Assembly (NCBI GenBank): GCA_964574325.1
Contig: CAZNMY010000007.1
Coordinates: 1 to 64,000, forward strand
Length of the DNA stretch: 64,000 nucleotides
Direction: 5' to 3'
DNA from: CAMDPA01 sp964574325
GTDB lineage: Bacteria > Pseudomonadota > Alphaproteobacteria > Rhizobiales > Hyphomicrobiaceae
Under the pieces are notes generated by a model. That model did not search any database, had not been told where the DNA came from, and saw only the letters and a list, made by a program, of their open reading frames with translations. This document shows positions 33,381-42,549 of this stretch, piece by piece; position 1 is the first letter of the stretch, and each line of letters begins with the position of its first letter. Both the position numbers and the translations under genes were made by a program.

Positions 33381-36300
33381 TCAGCGATCGGCTGCTCGCG
33401 TCAATTCGGTGTCGCCGATGAAGAGATTCTTCCCCTTCCCGATGAACGCCATCTCGAATCTGGCGGCATCCTTCGGCAGCAAGAGCCCTAGGGTAATTTC
33501 CGACTTGGCATCGGGCAGGTAGACGTATCCCGCATATCGCCAACGGATTTCACCCGAGGGCAAAGCGTATTGGATATAAACCGAGTAGTCGCCTTCTCCC
33601 GCCACGGTCGTTTTCAACCGGTGCGGAACGAACTCTTCAACTTTCGGGCCGCCAGCAAGCCACTGTTGAACTGGCAGCAACGTCTGATTGATCGTGGAAT
33701 CGGGCTCGCGCTCCAGTGTGATCCGCCAGCTTTCCAAGACGAACGACAGTCGCGCCCACAGGCCATCGACGAAGTCTGGCGTCGACACCCAGCCGACGTC
33801 GCCCAGCAAACGGTCTCCCCGCCGCGACGTGTCGCGCACGTGCGTATCGAAGCTGCGCAGCGGGCAACCATCCGCTGTCGTGAAACGGCAGTTGGCATTA
33901 AACAGCGCAGCAGGCCAATTGGCGAGAATCCTTCCTTGCTTCGCCCCCGGCGTCACCTTCGTCACTGCTTCGTTTTCTGAAGCCAGACGGTGCTTCTGGC
34001 GACAGATCTCCAAATTCGTAATCTGGATCGATGCTGGCGCCCTGCCCTCGTTGGTAACGACAAAGCGGAAACCTTTCGCTTGGGCCTGGGGAAGATACTG
34101 CAGCTCGATCGTTCGTTGGGCCGGCTTGACGACGCCATCCCAAATGCGCGTCGCAATCGCGACGTGGGTCGATGGCCGCTCGAAATACTCGACGACGTCG
34201 ACCGCATACATTCCGAGCCCCTTGGCATCGAAAGAGACTCGCAAGACCTCGTCGGAGCCATTCAGTCGAGTCCAGGGTTCGGAAGGTGGGACGCCGACTG
34301 GGCCAGTGCCCGTCACGAAGCGCAGGAACCTGCCGTAGCCCGACGTCAGGTCCACACTCGTAGAATTGGAGGAAACGGGCTGCCAATTTCCTGCACCGGG
34401 GCTCTCGAAACGGAGCGCTCCCATCGGCTCTGCATCGGAAATTGCAAGGAACGGTAGTCCTGAGACTCGCGACAAGGTCGACAGCCAGCCCCCCTTTTCG
34501 AGCCATGCGACGTGGCGCTGTTCCGATGCGGGAACGCTGACGCAATTCGAAGCGACCCGAGCGTCACGGAGCTCGAACAACCTGAAGCCCCGATGGCCGA
34601 CTTTCGCTTCGCTGTAGCTCATATCAGCCAAGAGCCGGCCGACCACCGTCCGATAGTAGGTCGGGAACGTGTACCCGGGCACCAAGACGAAACGGACATT
34701 GCGCGCGCGCAGCCATGCGTGCGCTTCGCCGACGTTTTCGAGATTGTAAAGCGGTTCGAGCGCCGTATCGAAATTGTCGAGCCAGGGGCCTTTTCCATAG
34801 AGCGTGAAATCGGCTTGGCGAAACACGAGCGTCTTTTCACCGGGCTTGATGTTCTGTTCGATGTACCGATAGAGAGGCGCCCCGGCAAAGCGGTCCTTCG
34901 CGCGATAAAGAGGCGCCCTCTCGCCGTTGGCCCATAGGTCGATCCTGGCGCCGAAGTTGGCCGTGCGAACCACCGATTGCAGCACGACCCAACCGGACAT
35001 CAGGCACAACAGGCCCACTGCCGCACGCCTCGACCATTTGCTTTCGCAAGGCCATCTGGCGAGCATCGGGGCGACGACGATGACGAGTAACGGCGTCAAC
35101 GTCATCACGTAGCGAGCATTCTTGACGACGAGCTCTGTGCCGGCCAGCACCGAGGCTGTCGAAATCGCAAAAAATGCCACCGACCATCCGACGGCGACCT
35201 TCTCGATCGAGGAGGCCATGCGCCACCGCTGCCAGATGCGCCACGAGGCGGGGACCGCGAGCCAGAACAGCAAGCCAAAAATCGGAAACTCGACGAACCC
35301 TCGCAGAATGCCGAACACTACGCGATCATAGCGGCCCATGAGATCACGACGGTATCTCAGGTCTTCCGCAAATCCGAGCTGCGGCATCTCCCAGATCGGT
35401 GCGCTGTCCTGCAGCGGCACGCCGTAGATCAGGAGATTCTTCAGGAACTGGGCACCGCCGACCGCGATGGCGACGGCTCCGATTATCAGCGGCAGCCGGA
35501 AATTGCGAAAGCGATCGGGTGGACCGAGGATCAGCCAGGCCAAACCGGCGAACACCCAGGCGAGCAAGCCCACCGAATGCGTGAACGCGGCCAGCCCGAG
35601 AACGGCTCCCGTCAGGACCGCCTGCCGGGTCGATGGCCGATCGACGACACCGGCGACTGCGATCGCGGCAGCCAAGAACGAGACCAGCCTCAACGCATCG
35701 ATGTGATAGCCGACGAGCATGCTCGTGAACAACGGAACGCTCAGCATCAAGATCAACGCGATGACCTTGGTGCGCCGTTCGTGCTCGTAGAGCGCGAGGG
35801 CCAACAACGCCGCCATACCGCACATGCAGAACAGCGCGAGAAGGCGAGCCGGTGCGAAGTTCTCGACACCCATCCACGCATAGCCCCACACCAGATACAT
35901 ATGGTAGGCGGGCGGATGGGATGACGGGGCGAAGAGCCCGTTGGGCGCTGCTTCGAGCACCGGATAGACGCCGAGAGAACGCGCCTCGAAAATGTGCCGC
36001 GCGACAGCGGCGTATTCGATCGCATCGTTTTCCATCAGCGGCAGTGTCGCGATCTGCAGGACCGCGAGCGCCAACAGGAAATAGAGCAGCAGATCCGTCC
36101 CCGACCATTCGACGCGAAACCGCTTCGCTGAGGCTCGAAGCGTCTTCAGCAGCGACGAAACCTCGCCGGATCCATAGTAGAGCGCCGCGGCCAGGGCGGA
36201 CAGGACGATGACGATCACAACCCTCGGCGACGGCCGCATCGGAGCGGAGTAAAGCGCCATCAGCACCAGCCCGAGCACGAGAGGCGCGAGCGGAGCGGTC

Positions 36301-36425
36301 AACAGAAAAAGCGGGATGCGCTCGTGCTCCTTCGGCGCCATCAGCCGAGCCGCACCGGCATAGACTGCAAGTGGCAACAAGCCGAACGTGACAACTGAAA
36401 AAAGCGACAGCAACAAAATCGTCAT
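33381..36425 (-). CDS. large GT-C type membrane glycosyltransferase with long extracytoplasmic domain
   Basis: About 1014 residues, starting at ATG 36425; the frame runs 36 codons further up. The N-terminal half has about 12 membrane helices, starting MTILLLSLFSVVTFGLLP. Early in the protein ENDAIEYAAVARHIFEARSL carries acidic residues in the position of the first periplasmic loop of ArnT/PMT-type GT-C enzymes. The second half (from about residue 480) is soluble and beta-rich, with few hydrophobic stretches (FRLFELRDARVASNC, SSNSTSVDLTSGYGRFLRFV). Such enzymes use polyprenyl-phosphate sugars on the periplasmic side, which fits the GtrB-like GT2 gene nearby. The acceptor is unknown. Confidence 0.75.
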   Translation of the reverse strand: MTILLLSLFSVVTFGLLPLAVYAGAARLMAPKEHERIPLFLLTAPLAPLVLGLVLMALYSAPMRPSPRVVIVIVLSALAAALYYGSGEVSSLLKTLRASAKRFRVEWSGTDLLLYFLLALAVLQIATLPLMENDAIEYAAVARHIFEARSLGVYPVLEAAPNGLFAPSSHPPAYHMYLVWGYAWMGVENFAPARLLALFCMCGMAALLALALYEHERRTKVIALILMLSVPLFTSMLVGYHIDALRLVSFLAAAIAVAGVVDRPSTRQAVLTGAVLGLAAFTHSVGLLAWVFAGLAWLILGPPDRFRNFRLPLIIGAVAIAVGGAQFLKNLLIYGVPLQDSAPIWEMPQLGFAEDLRYRRDLMGRYDRVVFGILRGFVEFPIFGLLFWLAVPASWRIWQRWRMASSIEKVAVGWSVAFFAISTASVLAGTELVVKNARYVMTLTPLLVIVVAPMLARWPCESKWSRRAAVGLLCLMSGWVVLQSVVRTANFGARIDLWANGERAPLYRAKDRFAGAPLYRYIEQNIKPGEKTLVFRQADFTLYGKGPWLDNFDTALEPLYNLENVGEAHAWLRARNVRFVLVPGYTFPTYYRTVVGRLLADMSYSEAKVGHRGFRLFELRDARVASNCVSVPASEQRHVAWLEKGGWLSTLSRVSGLPFLAISDAEPMGALRFESPGAGNWQPVSSNSTSVDLTSGYGRFLRFVTGTGPVGVPPSEPWTRLNGSDEVLRVSFDAKGLGMYAVDVVEYFERPSTHVAIATRIWDGVVKPAQRTIELQYLPQAQAKGFRFVVTNEGRAPASIQITNLEICRQKHRLASENEAVTKVTPGAKQGRILANWPAALFNANCRFTTADGCPLRSFDTHVRDTSRRGDRLLGDVGWVSTPDFVDGLWARLSFVLESWRITLEREPDSTINQTLLPVQQWLAGGPKVEEFVPHRLKTTVAGEGDYSVYIQYALPSGEIRWRYAGYVYLPDAKSEITLGLLLPKDAARFEMAFIGKGKNLFIGDTELTRAADR

Positions 36426-36690
36426 TTCGGCGAGCCATTCCCTGGTGGACGAAAGCGGCCGCGAGGTTCGCGGGCGAGGTCGCGCCCACTTATCGCACGA
36501 AGCTGGCCTATCGCAATTCAATGGTTGCGCCAACCGGACGCTCGCTCCGCGACCAGACGCCCGCGGTCGAACCCATAACTCTACTTATCCCCGCCCGTCC
36601 GCGTTCGCTCAAGCTCTCGCCAGTGCTCGATGAGCCGCAAACCGCGGAGCCGGCCCGCTCCTGAACCCAACGCTCCCACAGGAGACCACC

Positions 36691-37128
36691 ATGTATACCT
36701 TGATCGAAGATCTGAATGGACAGCCCCGCATCCGGCGCGATGCGGACGGCGCTACGATCCCGGCCGATCCCGCCAATCGCGATTTCGCCGACTATCAGGC
36801 GTGGCTCGAGGCCGGCAACTCGTCGGCGCAGCCGGCCGCGGCTCCACCTACTGCCGACAATGTTCGCGCCGAAGCCCGGCGCCGGATCAGAATCGCCTTG
36901 GGGGCAGCGAGTGACGACGCTGCGCTGCTTACCCAGGTCAAGGCACTGGAGCGCATCTCGTCCCTGCACGACCGCCGCCTTTCGGGGGAAACGCTCACAC
37001 CCGACGACAACGCGTTCCTCGAATTGGCGCGGACGAAGCGAGGCGAACTCGAAGCCATCCGCGCAGCGAGCAATGTGATGGAGAGCAACCCGCCGGCGGA
37101 CTTCACGAGCGATCAGAGATGGCCGTAG
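36691..37128 (+). CDS. small hypothetical protein, phage-tail-accessory-like
   Basis: A 145-residue soluble protein with a strong AGGAG six bases before the ATG. The N terminus (MYTLIEDLNGQPRIRRDADGA, then DPANRDFADYQAWLEAGNS) resembles short phage tail-fibre-associated or XkdW-like proteins, which carry a similar 'D..N.DY..YLAW...GN' stretch. The rest is helical (VKALERISSLHDRRLSGETL). No other phage genes are nearby, so this may be a domesticated remnant or chance similarity. Confidence 0.6.
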   Translation: MYTLIEDLNGQPRIRRDADGATIPADPANRDFADYQAWLEAGNSSAQPAAAPPTADNVRAEARRRIRIALGAASDDAALLTQVKALERISSLHDRRLSGETLTPDDNAFLELARTKRGELEAIRAASNVMESNPPADFTSDQRWP

Positions 37129-37192
37129 ACGATTCGGGCCGCGCGGTATCCAATTCCGAAGTTCGGTTGTCGCGAACGCGGGCTATCGCTCC

Positions 37193-37254
37193 AGAGCATC
37201 TTTGTACGACCAGCGAATCGCTGAAGCGATTCCGTCTGGTCGGATGATGCTCTA
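37193..37254. repeat. 62-bp palindromic repeat, copy 1
   Basis: AGAGCATCTTTGTACGACCA opens the unit and TGGTCGGATGATGCTCTA closes it, around a central GCGAATCGCTGAAGCGATTC. A matching copy lies at 45246-45310. It resembles Hyphomicrobiales palindromic elements framed by AGAGCAT...ATGCTCT. The 285-bp gap around it contains nothing else recognised. Confidence 0.75.
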
Positions 37255-37413
37255 GGTAGTGGGGCGTAACGATCGCGCCATTGACAAAATGGCGCGGCGA
37301 ATTCGAATACGCCGACGCCGTTCCATTCGCATACGTGGAAAAAAGAGAGTTCTTCGGCCAGCAACCGGACCTTTGGATGCGCGCCGAAGCTTCCGAACAG
37401 AACGAGAGCTGCA

Positions 37414-37974
37414 ATGAGACTGTCGATGCCGAGGCCGGTACGGATCATCGGAGGTGTGATCGTACTTCTCAGCACGATCGCGGCTTCCTTCTACATCACC
37501 TTCCGGTCCCTCCCGGAAGCCCATGCACCGAGCCTCACCCAGCGGGTGATCTTCAACGCCAGCAACCGAAACGTCGCACACCATCTCGTCAAGGGTTGGG
37601 GCTCTCCCGAAGGCTGGGGCACATGGTCGACCGGCGAGACCGCAACGATGCGCTTCCCCCTCGACGCGCCGACATTGGAGAACGTGTCGGTCAGAGTTTC
37701 CTACAAGAAGTTCAATCCCAAGCAGTCGGTCCGCTGGACGACGCCGAACGGGCAGAAGCCGGTTGCCACGAGCGCGGGCGGCAAAGGTTTCGAGATCATC
37801 GAGTTTCGGTTCGAAAAGGATGCCGTCAATCGCGCGAAGGAGATCGTCCTCGTCGCGTCCGTCGACATGCCGATGAGCCCGAAATCCGTCGGGCTGGGCT
37901 CGGACGAGCGACGGCTGGGGGCGGGCGTCGAATGGGCGGAGATCGGCTGGCGGCCCGAATTCGTCTACGAATGA
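37414..37974 (+). CDS. membrane-anchored beta-sandwich protein (DUF7024-like)
   Basis: A 186-residue protein with an N-terminal signal or anchor (IIGGVIVLLSTIAASFYITF). The body NVAHHLVKGWGSPEGWGTWS followed by TGETATMRFPLDAPTLENVSV resembles the beta domain found at the C terminus of some GT-C glycosyltransferases (DUF7024 style: 'WS.PE.WG.WS.G..A.L.LPL'). Here it is a separate protein. It ends the polysaccharide region and may accompany the large GT-C enzyme. Family assignment is from memory of the motif. Confidence 0.6.
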   Translation: MRLSMPRPVRIIGGVIVLLSTIAASFYITFRSLPEAHAPSLTQRVIFNASNRNVAHHLVKGWGSPEGWGTWSTGETATMRFPLDAPTLENVSVRVSYKKFNPKQSVRWTTPNGQKPVATSAGGKGFEIIEFRFEKDAVNRAKEIVLVASVDMPMSPKSVGLGSDERRLGAGVEWAEIGWRPEFVYE

Positions 37975-38001
37975 TGAGCCTGCCTGCGCTGCACCGGCTG
38001 C

Positions 38002-39240
38002 TCATTCGCCGTGGTGGTGATGGGCTTTTTCGTAGTGCTGCCGCAGCAGATCGACGCCGTAGTCGTTGCCGTTCGGTGTGCGGACCAGCGTGTGCACATG
38101 GAACTTCGCCGGCTCCGGATTGGTGAGGAACACGCCGGAGTGGTGGTCGAATTCAATGAAGATCACGGGGCTCTGGATGCGGTAGTAGAACGGCGTCGTT
38201 TCCTCGTATCCGCCGATCCAGCAGAAGTGCGTGTCGGCGAGGTGGCGCTCCACCTCCGCCATCCGCGCCGCGTGAGGACCTGCCGGCAGCGGCGACACAT
38301 ACTGCGCAACGAGATCCATCAGGTCGCGGCGCTGTTCGCTCGACATGCCGTCAGCGCGCAACCCCTCGAACGGCACGATGCGATTGTCCCGATGCGCACC
38401 GCCGAGATGCAGGTGATCGGCGAAGTGCCAGCGGCCGGGCGGTAGTTCGCTGCCCATCATCGCCTTCGCCACCAGCGCGGTTCGCTGCTGATCCGCCGAC
38501 AGCGAACGCATCAGCGACAACCCCTTGCGCTCTTCGTCCTCGAACAGGGCCGTTCCGGCAAACGGGCCGGTGTCGCAGTACGCGGGCTCCGCGCCCATGA
38601 ACGTCGGCGACAGCACCATCTGGCCCGCGACGACGAAACAGCTCAAGCTCAGGTGGTGGCCGAAGAGCTGCCAGCCCCACGGATCCATGGTCGACGGCTT
38701 GCCGAACAGGACGAACGTATAGGCCCACTCGCCGAGAACCTCGGGACCGCCGACGAGATCGCCCAGGAACCGGTTGAGGCGCATCACTGCGCGCGAGGAC
38801 TCGAAGCCTTTCGCACTGAGGCTCGCAGCCAGAACGGCAAGCACGTGTTCGCGCACCGGGATCGAGACTTCGTCGAGGCGCAGACCGTGATGCTCGACCA
38901 GGATTTCCGTGTTCTGCCATTGCTGCCACATCGAAGAGCCGACGGGGAAACATGCCGCGGTGCGCTGCTGGGGCGACAAGAGATCGACCAGCGCCGAAGC
39001 GGCCGCTGTCATCGCTTCGACTGGCGCGCCAGACGGCTGCAACGAGAACAGGCCCGGCTGCACATTGCCATCGGTCGTCAGTCCCCTGAACGGGGCTTCG
39101 GCGAGCCTGGCCCAGGTATCGAACAGCTCACGAGCGCGCGGGCTTTCGAGCCGGGCCTCGGCATGCTGGCGTGGCGTCTCACCCGCGATGCGCGATTTGC
39201 CCGAAGCGGGTACGTACGGCCTGTAGTCCTCCCGGCTCAT
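38002..39240 (-). CDS. DUF3500 domain protein
   Basis: A 412-residue protein starting at ATG 39240, with AGGAG seven bases upstream. The C-terminal half has the DUF3500 hallmark stretch VIFIEFDHHSGVFLTNPEPA followed by KFHVHTLVRTPNGNDYGVDL, and the middle has WGWQLFGHHLSLSCFVVAGQ. There is no signal peptide. The tail ends in a short His run (KAHHHHGE). The His-rich conserved stretches suggest a metal site, but the family has no established function. It is not obviously linked to its neighbours. Confidence 0.85.
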   Translation of the reverse strand: MSREDYRPYVPASGKSRIAGETPRQHAEARLESPRARELFDTWARLAEAPFRGLTTDGNVQPGLFSLQPSGAPVEAMTAAASALVDLLSPQQRTAACFPVGSSMWQQWQNTEILVEHHGLRLDEVSIPVREHVLAVLAASLSAKGFESSRAVMRLNRFLGDLVGGPEVLGEWAYTFVLFGKPSTMDPWGWQLFGHHLSLSCFVVAGQMVLSPTFMGAEPAYCDTGPFAGTALFEDEERKGLSLMRSLSADQQRTALVAKAMMGSELPPGRWHFADHLHLGGAHRDNRIVPFEGLRADGMSSEQRRDLMDLVAQYVSPLPAGPHAARMAEVERHLADTHFCWIGGYEETTPFYYRIQSPVIFIEFDHHSGVFLTNPEPAKFHVHTLVRTPNGNDYGVDLLRQHYEKAHHHHGE

Positions 39241-39351
39241 GCGAGTGCTCCTGTACTTCGAGCGCCGTTCCCGCACTATCGCAGCGTCGGCGCCGCAATG
39301 CATCGGATTTTGTCGTCGCAGCAGTATCGACGCAATCGGGTCCGATCGTGA

Positions 39352-41685
39352 TCACGCGGCGGAGCGAATGCGGGCCTCGCGGAGCAACTCGACGATGCGG
39401 GCGGGGCTGACCGGGTGCTCGTTGATGCGGATGCCGAAGGGGGCAAGCGCGTTCTCGATCCCTGAGATGATGCACGCGGCGGCCGGAATGGTGCCGCCTT
39501 CGCCCGCGCCTTTCACGCCGATCGGGTTCACCGGCGAGGGCGTTTCGACGTGGTGGATCTCGACGCCGGGGCTCTCGCAGGCGCCCGACAGCAGATACTC
39601 GCCGTAGTTCACCGACAGCGGCGTGCCCGCGTCGTCGAACACCATCCGCTCGTAGAGCGCGTTGCCGATGCCGTGGATGACGCCGCCCTGGATCTGGCCA
39701 TCGACGAGGCGCGGATTGATGAGGCGTCCGCAATCGTGCGCCACGACGTAGCGCAGCACCTTGACCTCGCCGGTCTCGATGTCGACCTCGACCTCGCAGA
39801 TGTTGGTGCCGTTGGCGAAGGCGAGGCCCTTGAACTCGGAGTAGGCGGTCGCGGAGAGATCGGGCGTCACGCCGCCGGGCATGGGCGCGCCGAACGCGCC
39901 TGCGTGGCGTTGTGCGACGGCAGCCAGCGCGACCTTCGTCTGCGGCTCGCCGACGACGCGGACTTCGCCGTCTGCCAGCTCGAGGAACTTGTTCCCGGAA
40001 CCGAGCATGTCGGCCGCGCTCTCGAAGATCTTCTCGCGCAGCGCTTCGCCGGCGTTGTGGACGGCAGAACCTGCCATGACCGCCGTGCGGCTGCCGACGG
40101 CGCCCATGCCGAGCGGGAACTTGTCGGTGTCCTGCAATTCGACGGTGACGTTTTCGATCGCGACGCCGAGCGCGTCGGCCGCGATCTGGGCGAGGATCGT
40201 ATATGTGCCCTGGCCTTGCACGGCCGCGCCCGAAGCGACGACGACCTTGCCGTTGATGTCGACGCGGATGGTCGCGCCTTCGTAGGGACCGACGCCGGTA
40301 TCCTCGACGCAGCTCGACAAGCCCAGGCCGAGATAGCGGCCTTGGGCACGGGCTGCGGCCTGGCGTTCGCGGAAACCCTGCGCCTGGGCCAGAGCGAGAT
40401 CGAGGCAGCCGGCGTAATCGCCGCTGTCGTAGGCGATCGGGGTCTTGCCGTCGCGGCCCTTGAGGCCGGTCATGTACGGCATCTGCTCGGATCGGACGAA
40501 GCTGCGGCGGCGCACCTCGGCGGGATCGAGGCGCAACTCGTGCGCGACCTTGTCGGCGAGGCGCTCCAGCACGAAACAGGCATCGGGGCGGCCCGCGCCG
40601 CGGATCGGCGATACCGGTCCCAAATTGGTATAGACGGCGTCGAGCTTCAGATCGAGCGCTTCGAGCGCGTAGGGGCCGGGGAACGAGCCGACCGCGGTGG
40701 CCGATACGATCAAGCCGTAGGGGATGTAGGCGCCGACGTCGTGCAGGCAGCGGCCGCGCACGCCCAGCATGCGCCCCTCGGCCGACACCGCGACTTCCAT
40801 CTGCCATTCCTGGTCGCGCTGCTGCGTGGTGGTGAGGAAGTGCTCCTTGCGGTCCTCGACCCACTTCACGGGACGGCCGAGCTTCTCGGCTGCGATGGCG
40901 ACGGCGTATTCCTCCGCGTAGAGGTTCGCCTTGGGGCCGAAGCCACCGCCGATGTCGGGAGCGACGACGCGGACCGAATTGATGTCGCGGCCCATGTGCA
41001 TCGCGAGCGCGCGGCGCAGCGAATGCGGCATCTGCGTCGCCGACCACACTTCGAGACGCCCGTCGATCTCGTCGGGCCGCGCGAGCACGCCGCGGCATTC
41101 CATCGAGTGGCAACCGCCGCGATGGGTGCGGATCGTCTCGGTGAAGACGTGCGCGGCCTTCGCGAACACGGCGGCGGTATCGCCGAAGCCGACCTGCATT
41201 GCTGTGACGAGGTTGGTGTCGGCGCCTTCGTGGGCCTTGGGGCCGGTTGCGTCCAGGGCGCGTTTGAAATCGACGACGGCGGGCAGTTCCTCGTAGTCGA
41301 CATCGACCATGAAGGCGGCGTCTTCGGCCTGATAGCGGTTGTCGGCGATCACCATGGCGACGGCGACGCCGACGTGGTGGACCGCGTCTTTCGCGAGCGG
41401 GCCGTTGGTCTTGAACTGGGGCATGTTGCCGGCCGGGCCGATCGCGGGCAATACGCGGCGGGCGGGATCGAGATCATCCAGCGTGTAGACGGCGATGACG
41501 CCGGGCATGTCGCGGGCAGCGTCTGCGTTCACGGCGCGGACGCGGGCGTGGGCCAGTGGCGAGCGGACGAAGGCTGCGTGGACGACGCCTGGGACGGGGA
41601 GATCGTCGACGTAGCGCCCCCGCCCCGTCAGCAGCTTGGGGTCCTCGAGCCGGTCGACCCGCGCGCCGAAGTATCTCACGCCCAT
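39352..41685 (-). CDS. xanthine dehydrogenase-family molybdopterin-binding (large) subunit
   Basis: A 777-residue aldehyde oxidase/xanthine dehydrogenase large subunit. ATG 41685 is chosen for its GGAAGGAA site. Molybdenum cofactor-binding regions are present: VRVVAPDIGGGFGPKANLYA, SPIRGAGRPDACFVLERLAD, VDINGKVVVASGAAVQGQGT and the catalytic Glu region NPIGVKGAGEGGTIPAA. It lacks the selenocysteine-like CSFR loop of aerobic CO dehydrogenase, so it is not CoxL in the strict sense. The FAD and 2Fe-2S subunits are not adjacent, which is unusual; they may be elsewhere or shared. The substrate is probably an N-heterocycle or aldehyde. Confidence 0.9.
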   Translation of the reverse strand: MGVRYFGARVDRLEDPKLLTGRGRYVDDLPVPGVVHAAFVRSPLAHARVRAVNADAARDMPGVIAVYTLDDLDPARRVLPAIGPAGNMPQFKTNGPLAKDAVHHVGVAVAMVIADNRYQAEDAAFMVDVDYEELPAVVDFKRALDATGPKAHEGADTNLVTAMQVGFGDTAAVFAKAAHVFTETIRTHRGGCHSMECRGVLARPDEIDGRLEVWSATQMPHSLRRALAMHMGRDINSVRVVAPDIGGGFGPKANLYAEEYAVAIAAEKLGRPVKWVEDRKEHFLTTTQQRDQEWQMEVAVSAEGRMLGVRGRCLHDVGAYIPYGLIVSATAVGSFPGPYALEALDLKLDAVYTNLGPVSPIRGAGRPDACFVLERLADKVAHELRLDPAEVRRRSFVRSEQMPYMTGLKGRDGKTPIAYDSGDYAGCLDLALAQAQGFRERQAAARAQGRYLGLGLSSCVEDTGVGPYEGATIRVDINGKVVVASGAAVQGQGTYTILAQIAADALGVAIENVTVELQDTDKFPLGMGAVGSRTAVMAGSAVHNAGEALREKIFESAADMLGSGNKFLELADGEVRVVGEPQTKVALAAVAQRHAGAFGAPMPGGVTPDLSATAYSEFKGLAFANGTNICEVEVDIETGEVKVLRYVVAHDCGRLINPRLVDGQIQGGVIHGIGNALYERMVFDDAGTPLSVNYGEYLLSGACESPGVEIHHVETPSPVNPIGVKGAGEGGTIPAAACIISGIENALAPFGIRINEHPVSPARIVELLREARIRSAA

Positions 41686-41970
41686 TCCCGGTTCCTTCCT
41701 GTGGCTGCGAAGCGCTGCGATCACGCGGCTGAGGTTCTAGGCGGGATAGGGCGTCGGAGCAAATGGTGGGGGCGAGGCGCGATGTGGCGCGGCCTGGGCG
41801 AGGATGGCAGCGCCTTCGCCCTCGCGTAGCGAGCGTGAAAATTCCCTCCCCGTCCTTTCGGAGAGATGGGCAGGGCGAGGGGCGGCCGCTTGGCGGACGA
41901 CTGCGACGAGGAACCCAGCGAATGCTCCAATGGAGAGCCGGCCACAACAGCATCACCAACGCTTTCATCA

Positions 41971-42259
41971 CCAACGCTTCGCTTCCCCGGCCGAGCGATC
42001 AGCGAGAGCCGGGGCCTTGCCGAGATGGTGTTGCGCACTGCCTCTACCCGTCAAGATCCCGGATGACCGCGAGGAGTCGCGGTCTCCGGGAAAGCGAGTG
42101 GAGGGGGTGGCACCTCATGCCAACCCGGCAACTCCCATCGAGTGCGGTAGCGGAGCCTACCGCACCACACATTCCCACGCGGCAGCGGTCACGGCGCAAG
42201 AAAGCCGACAGCCTCACCAACGCTTCCCCGGCCGAGCGATCAGCGAGAGCCGGGGCCTT
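41971..42259. repeat. paired direct repeats in the long intergenic region
   Basis: The 864-bp gap 41686-42549 has no convincing gene. It holds two copies of CTTCCCCGGCCGAGCGATCA (continuing GCGAGAGCCGGGGCCTT), at 41980-42018 and 42221-42259, each preceded by ACCAACG. Each copy is itself an imperfect palindrome (CCCCGGC ... GCCGGGG). A larger element at 42033-42110 lies between them. Confidence 0.75.
42033..42110. repeat. about 78-bp element, left copy flanking the DUF4062 gene
   Basis: Runs GCGCACTGCCTCTACCCGTC through ATCCCGGATGACCGCG and GTCGCGGTCTCCGGG to AGCGAGTGGAGGGGGTGGC. The central part can fold as a hairpin. A direct copy in the same orientation lies at 43630-43708, so the two frame about 1.5 kb that contains the DUF4062 gene. 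Confidence 0.78.
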
Positions 42260-42549
42260 CACGGCTGAGGTGGCGCTCGACATGCCATCGCGGCTTCAGA
42301 GGAATTCATCGGTCGCGCCATTGGAAGCCGCAATGGAAAGAAGCGTCCACGACGGACAATCAGAGCTGAAATCTTCGTCGCGGCCAGATTGGGTCCGCCG
42401 TCAGGCGTTAACCAACAAGTTTCTACACGTGAAGCATAGAACGCCACCTATTCGGAGGGGCATAGCTGAGTTAGTATTCTAATATCGGGCTTTGCTGGAT
42501 GTGCGTGGCCACGAAATGTTCGGCCGCGCTGAAGTTTATAGGTGGGGCG

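Noticed and set aside
36691..37128. Prophage remnant
   Set aside because: Only one small protein has weak phage-tail-accessory resemblance. No integrase, capsid, portal or lysis gene is near.
39352..41685. Aerobic CO dehydrogenase large subunit (CoxL)
   Set aside because: The active-site loop typical of form I CO dehydrogenase (CSFR) is absent; the matching region reads IRGAGRPDA.
39550..41829. 759-codon open frame antisense to the molybdopterin subunit gene
   Set aside because: Shadow of the GC-rich minus-strand gene. The translated product is low-complexity, Ala/Asp/Arg-rich and has no domain, while the opposite strand has clear family motifs.
41686..42549. CRISPR-like array from the repeated CCCCGGCCGAGCGATC units
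   Set aside because: Only two copies about 240 bases apart with a different element between them, and no cas genes. These are intergenic palindromes.
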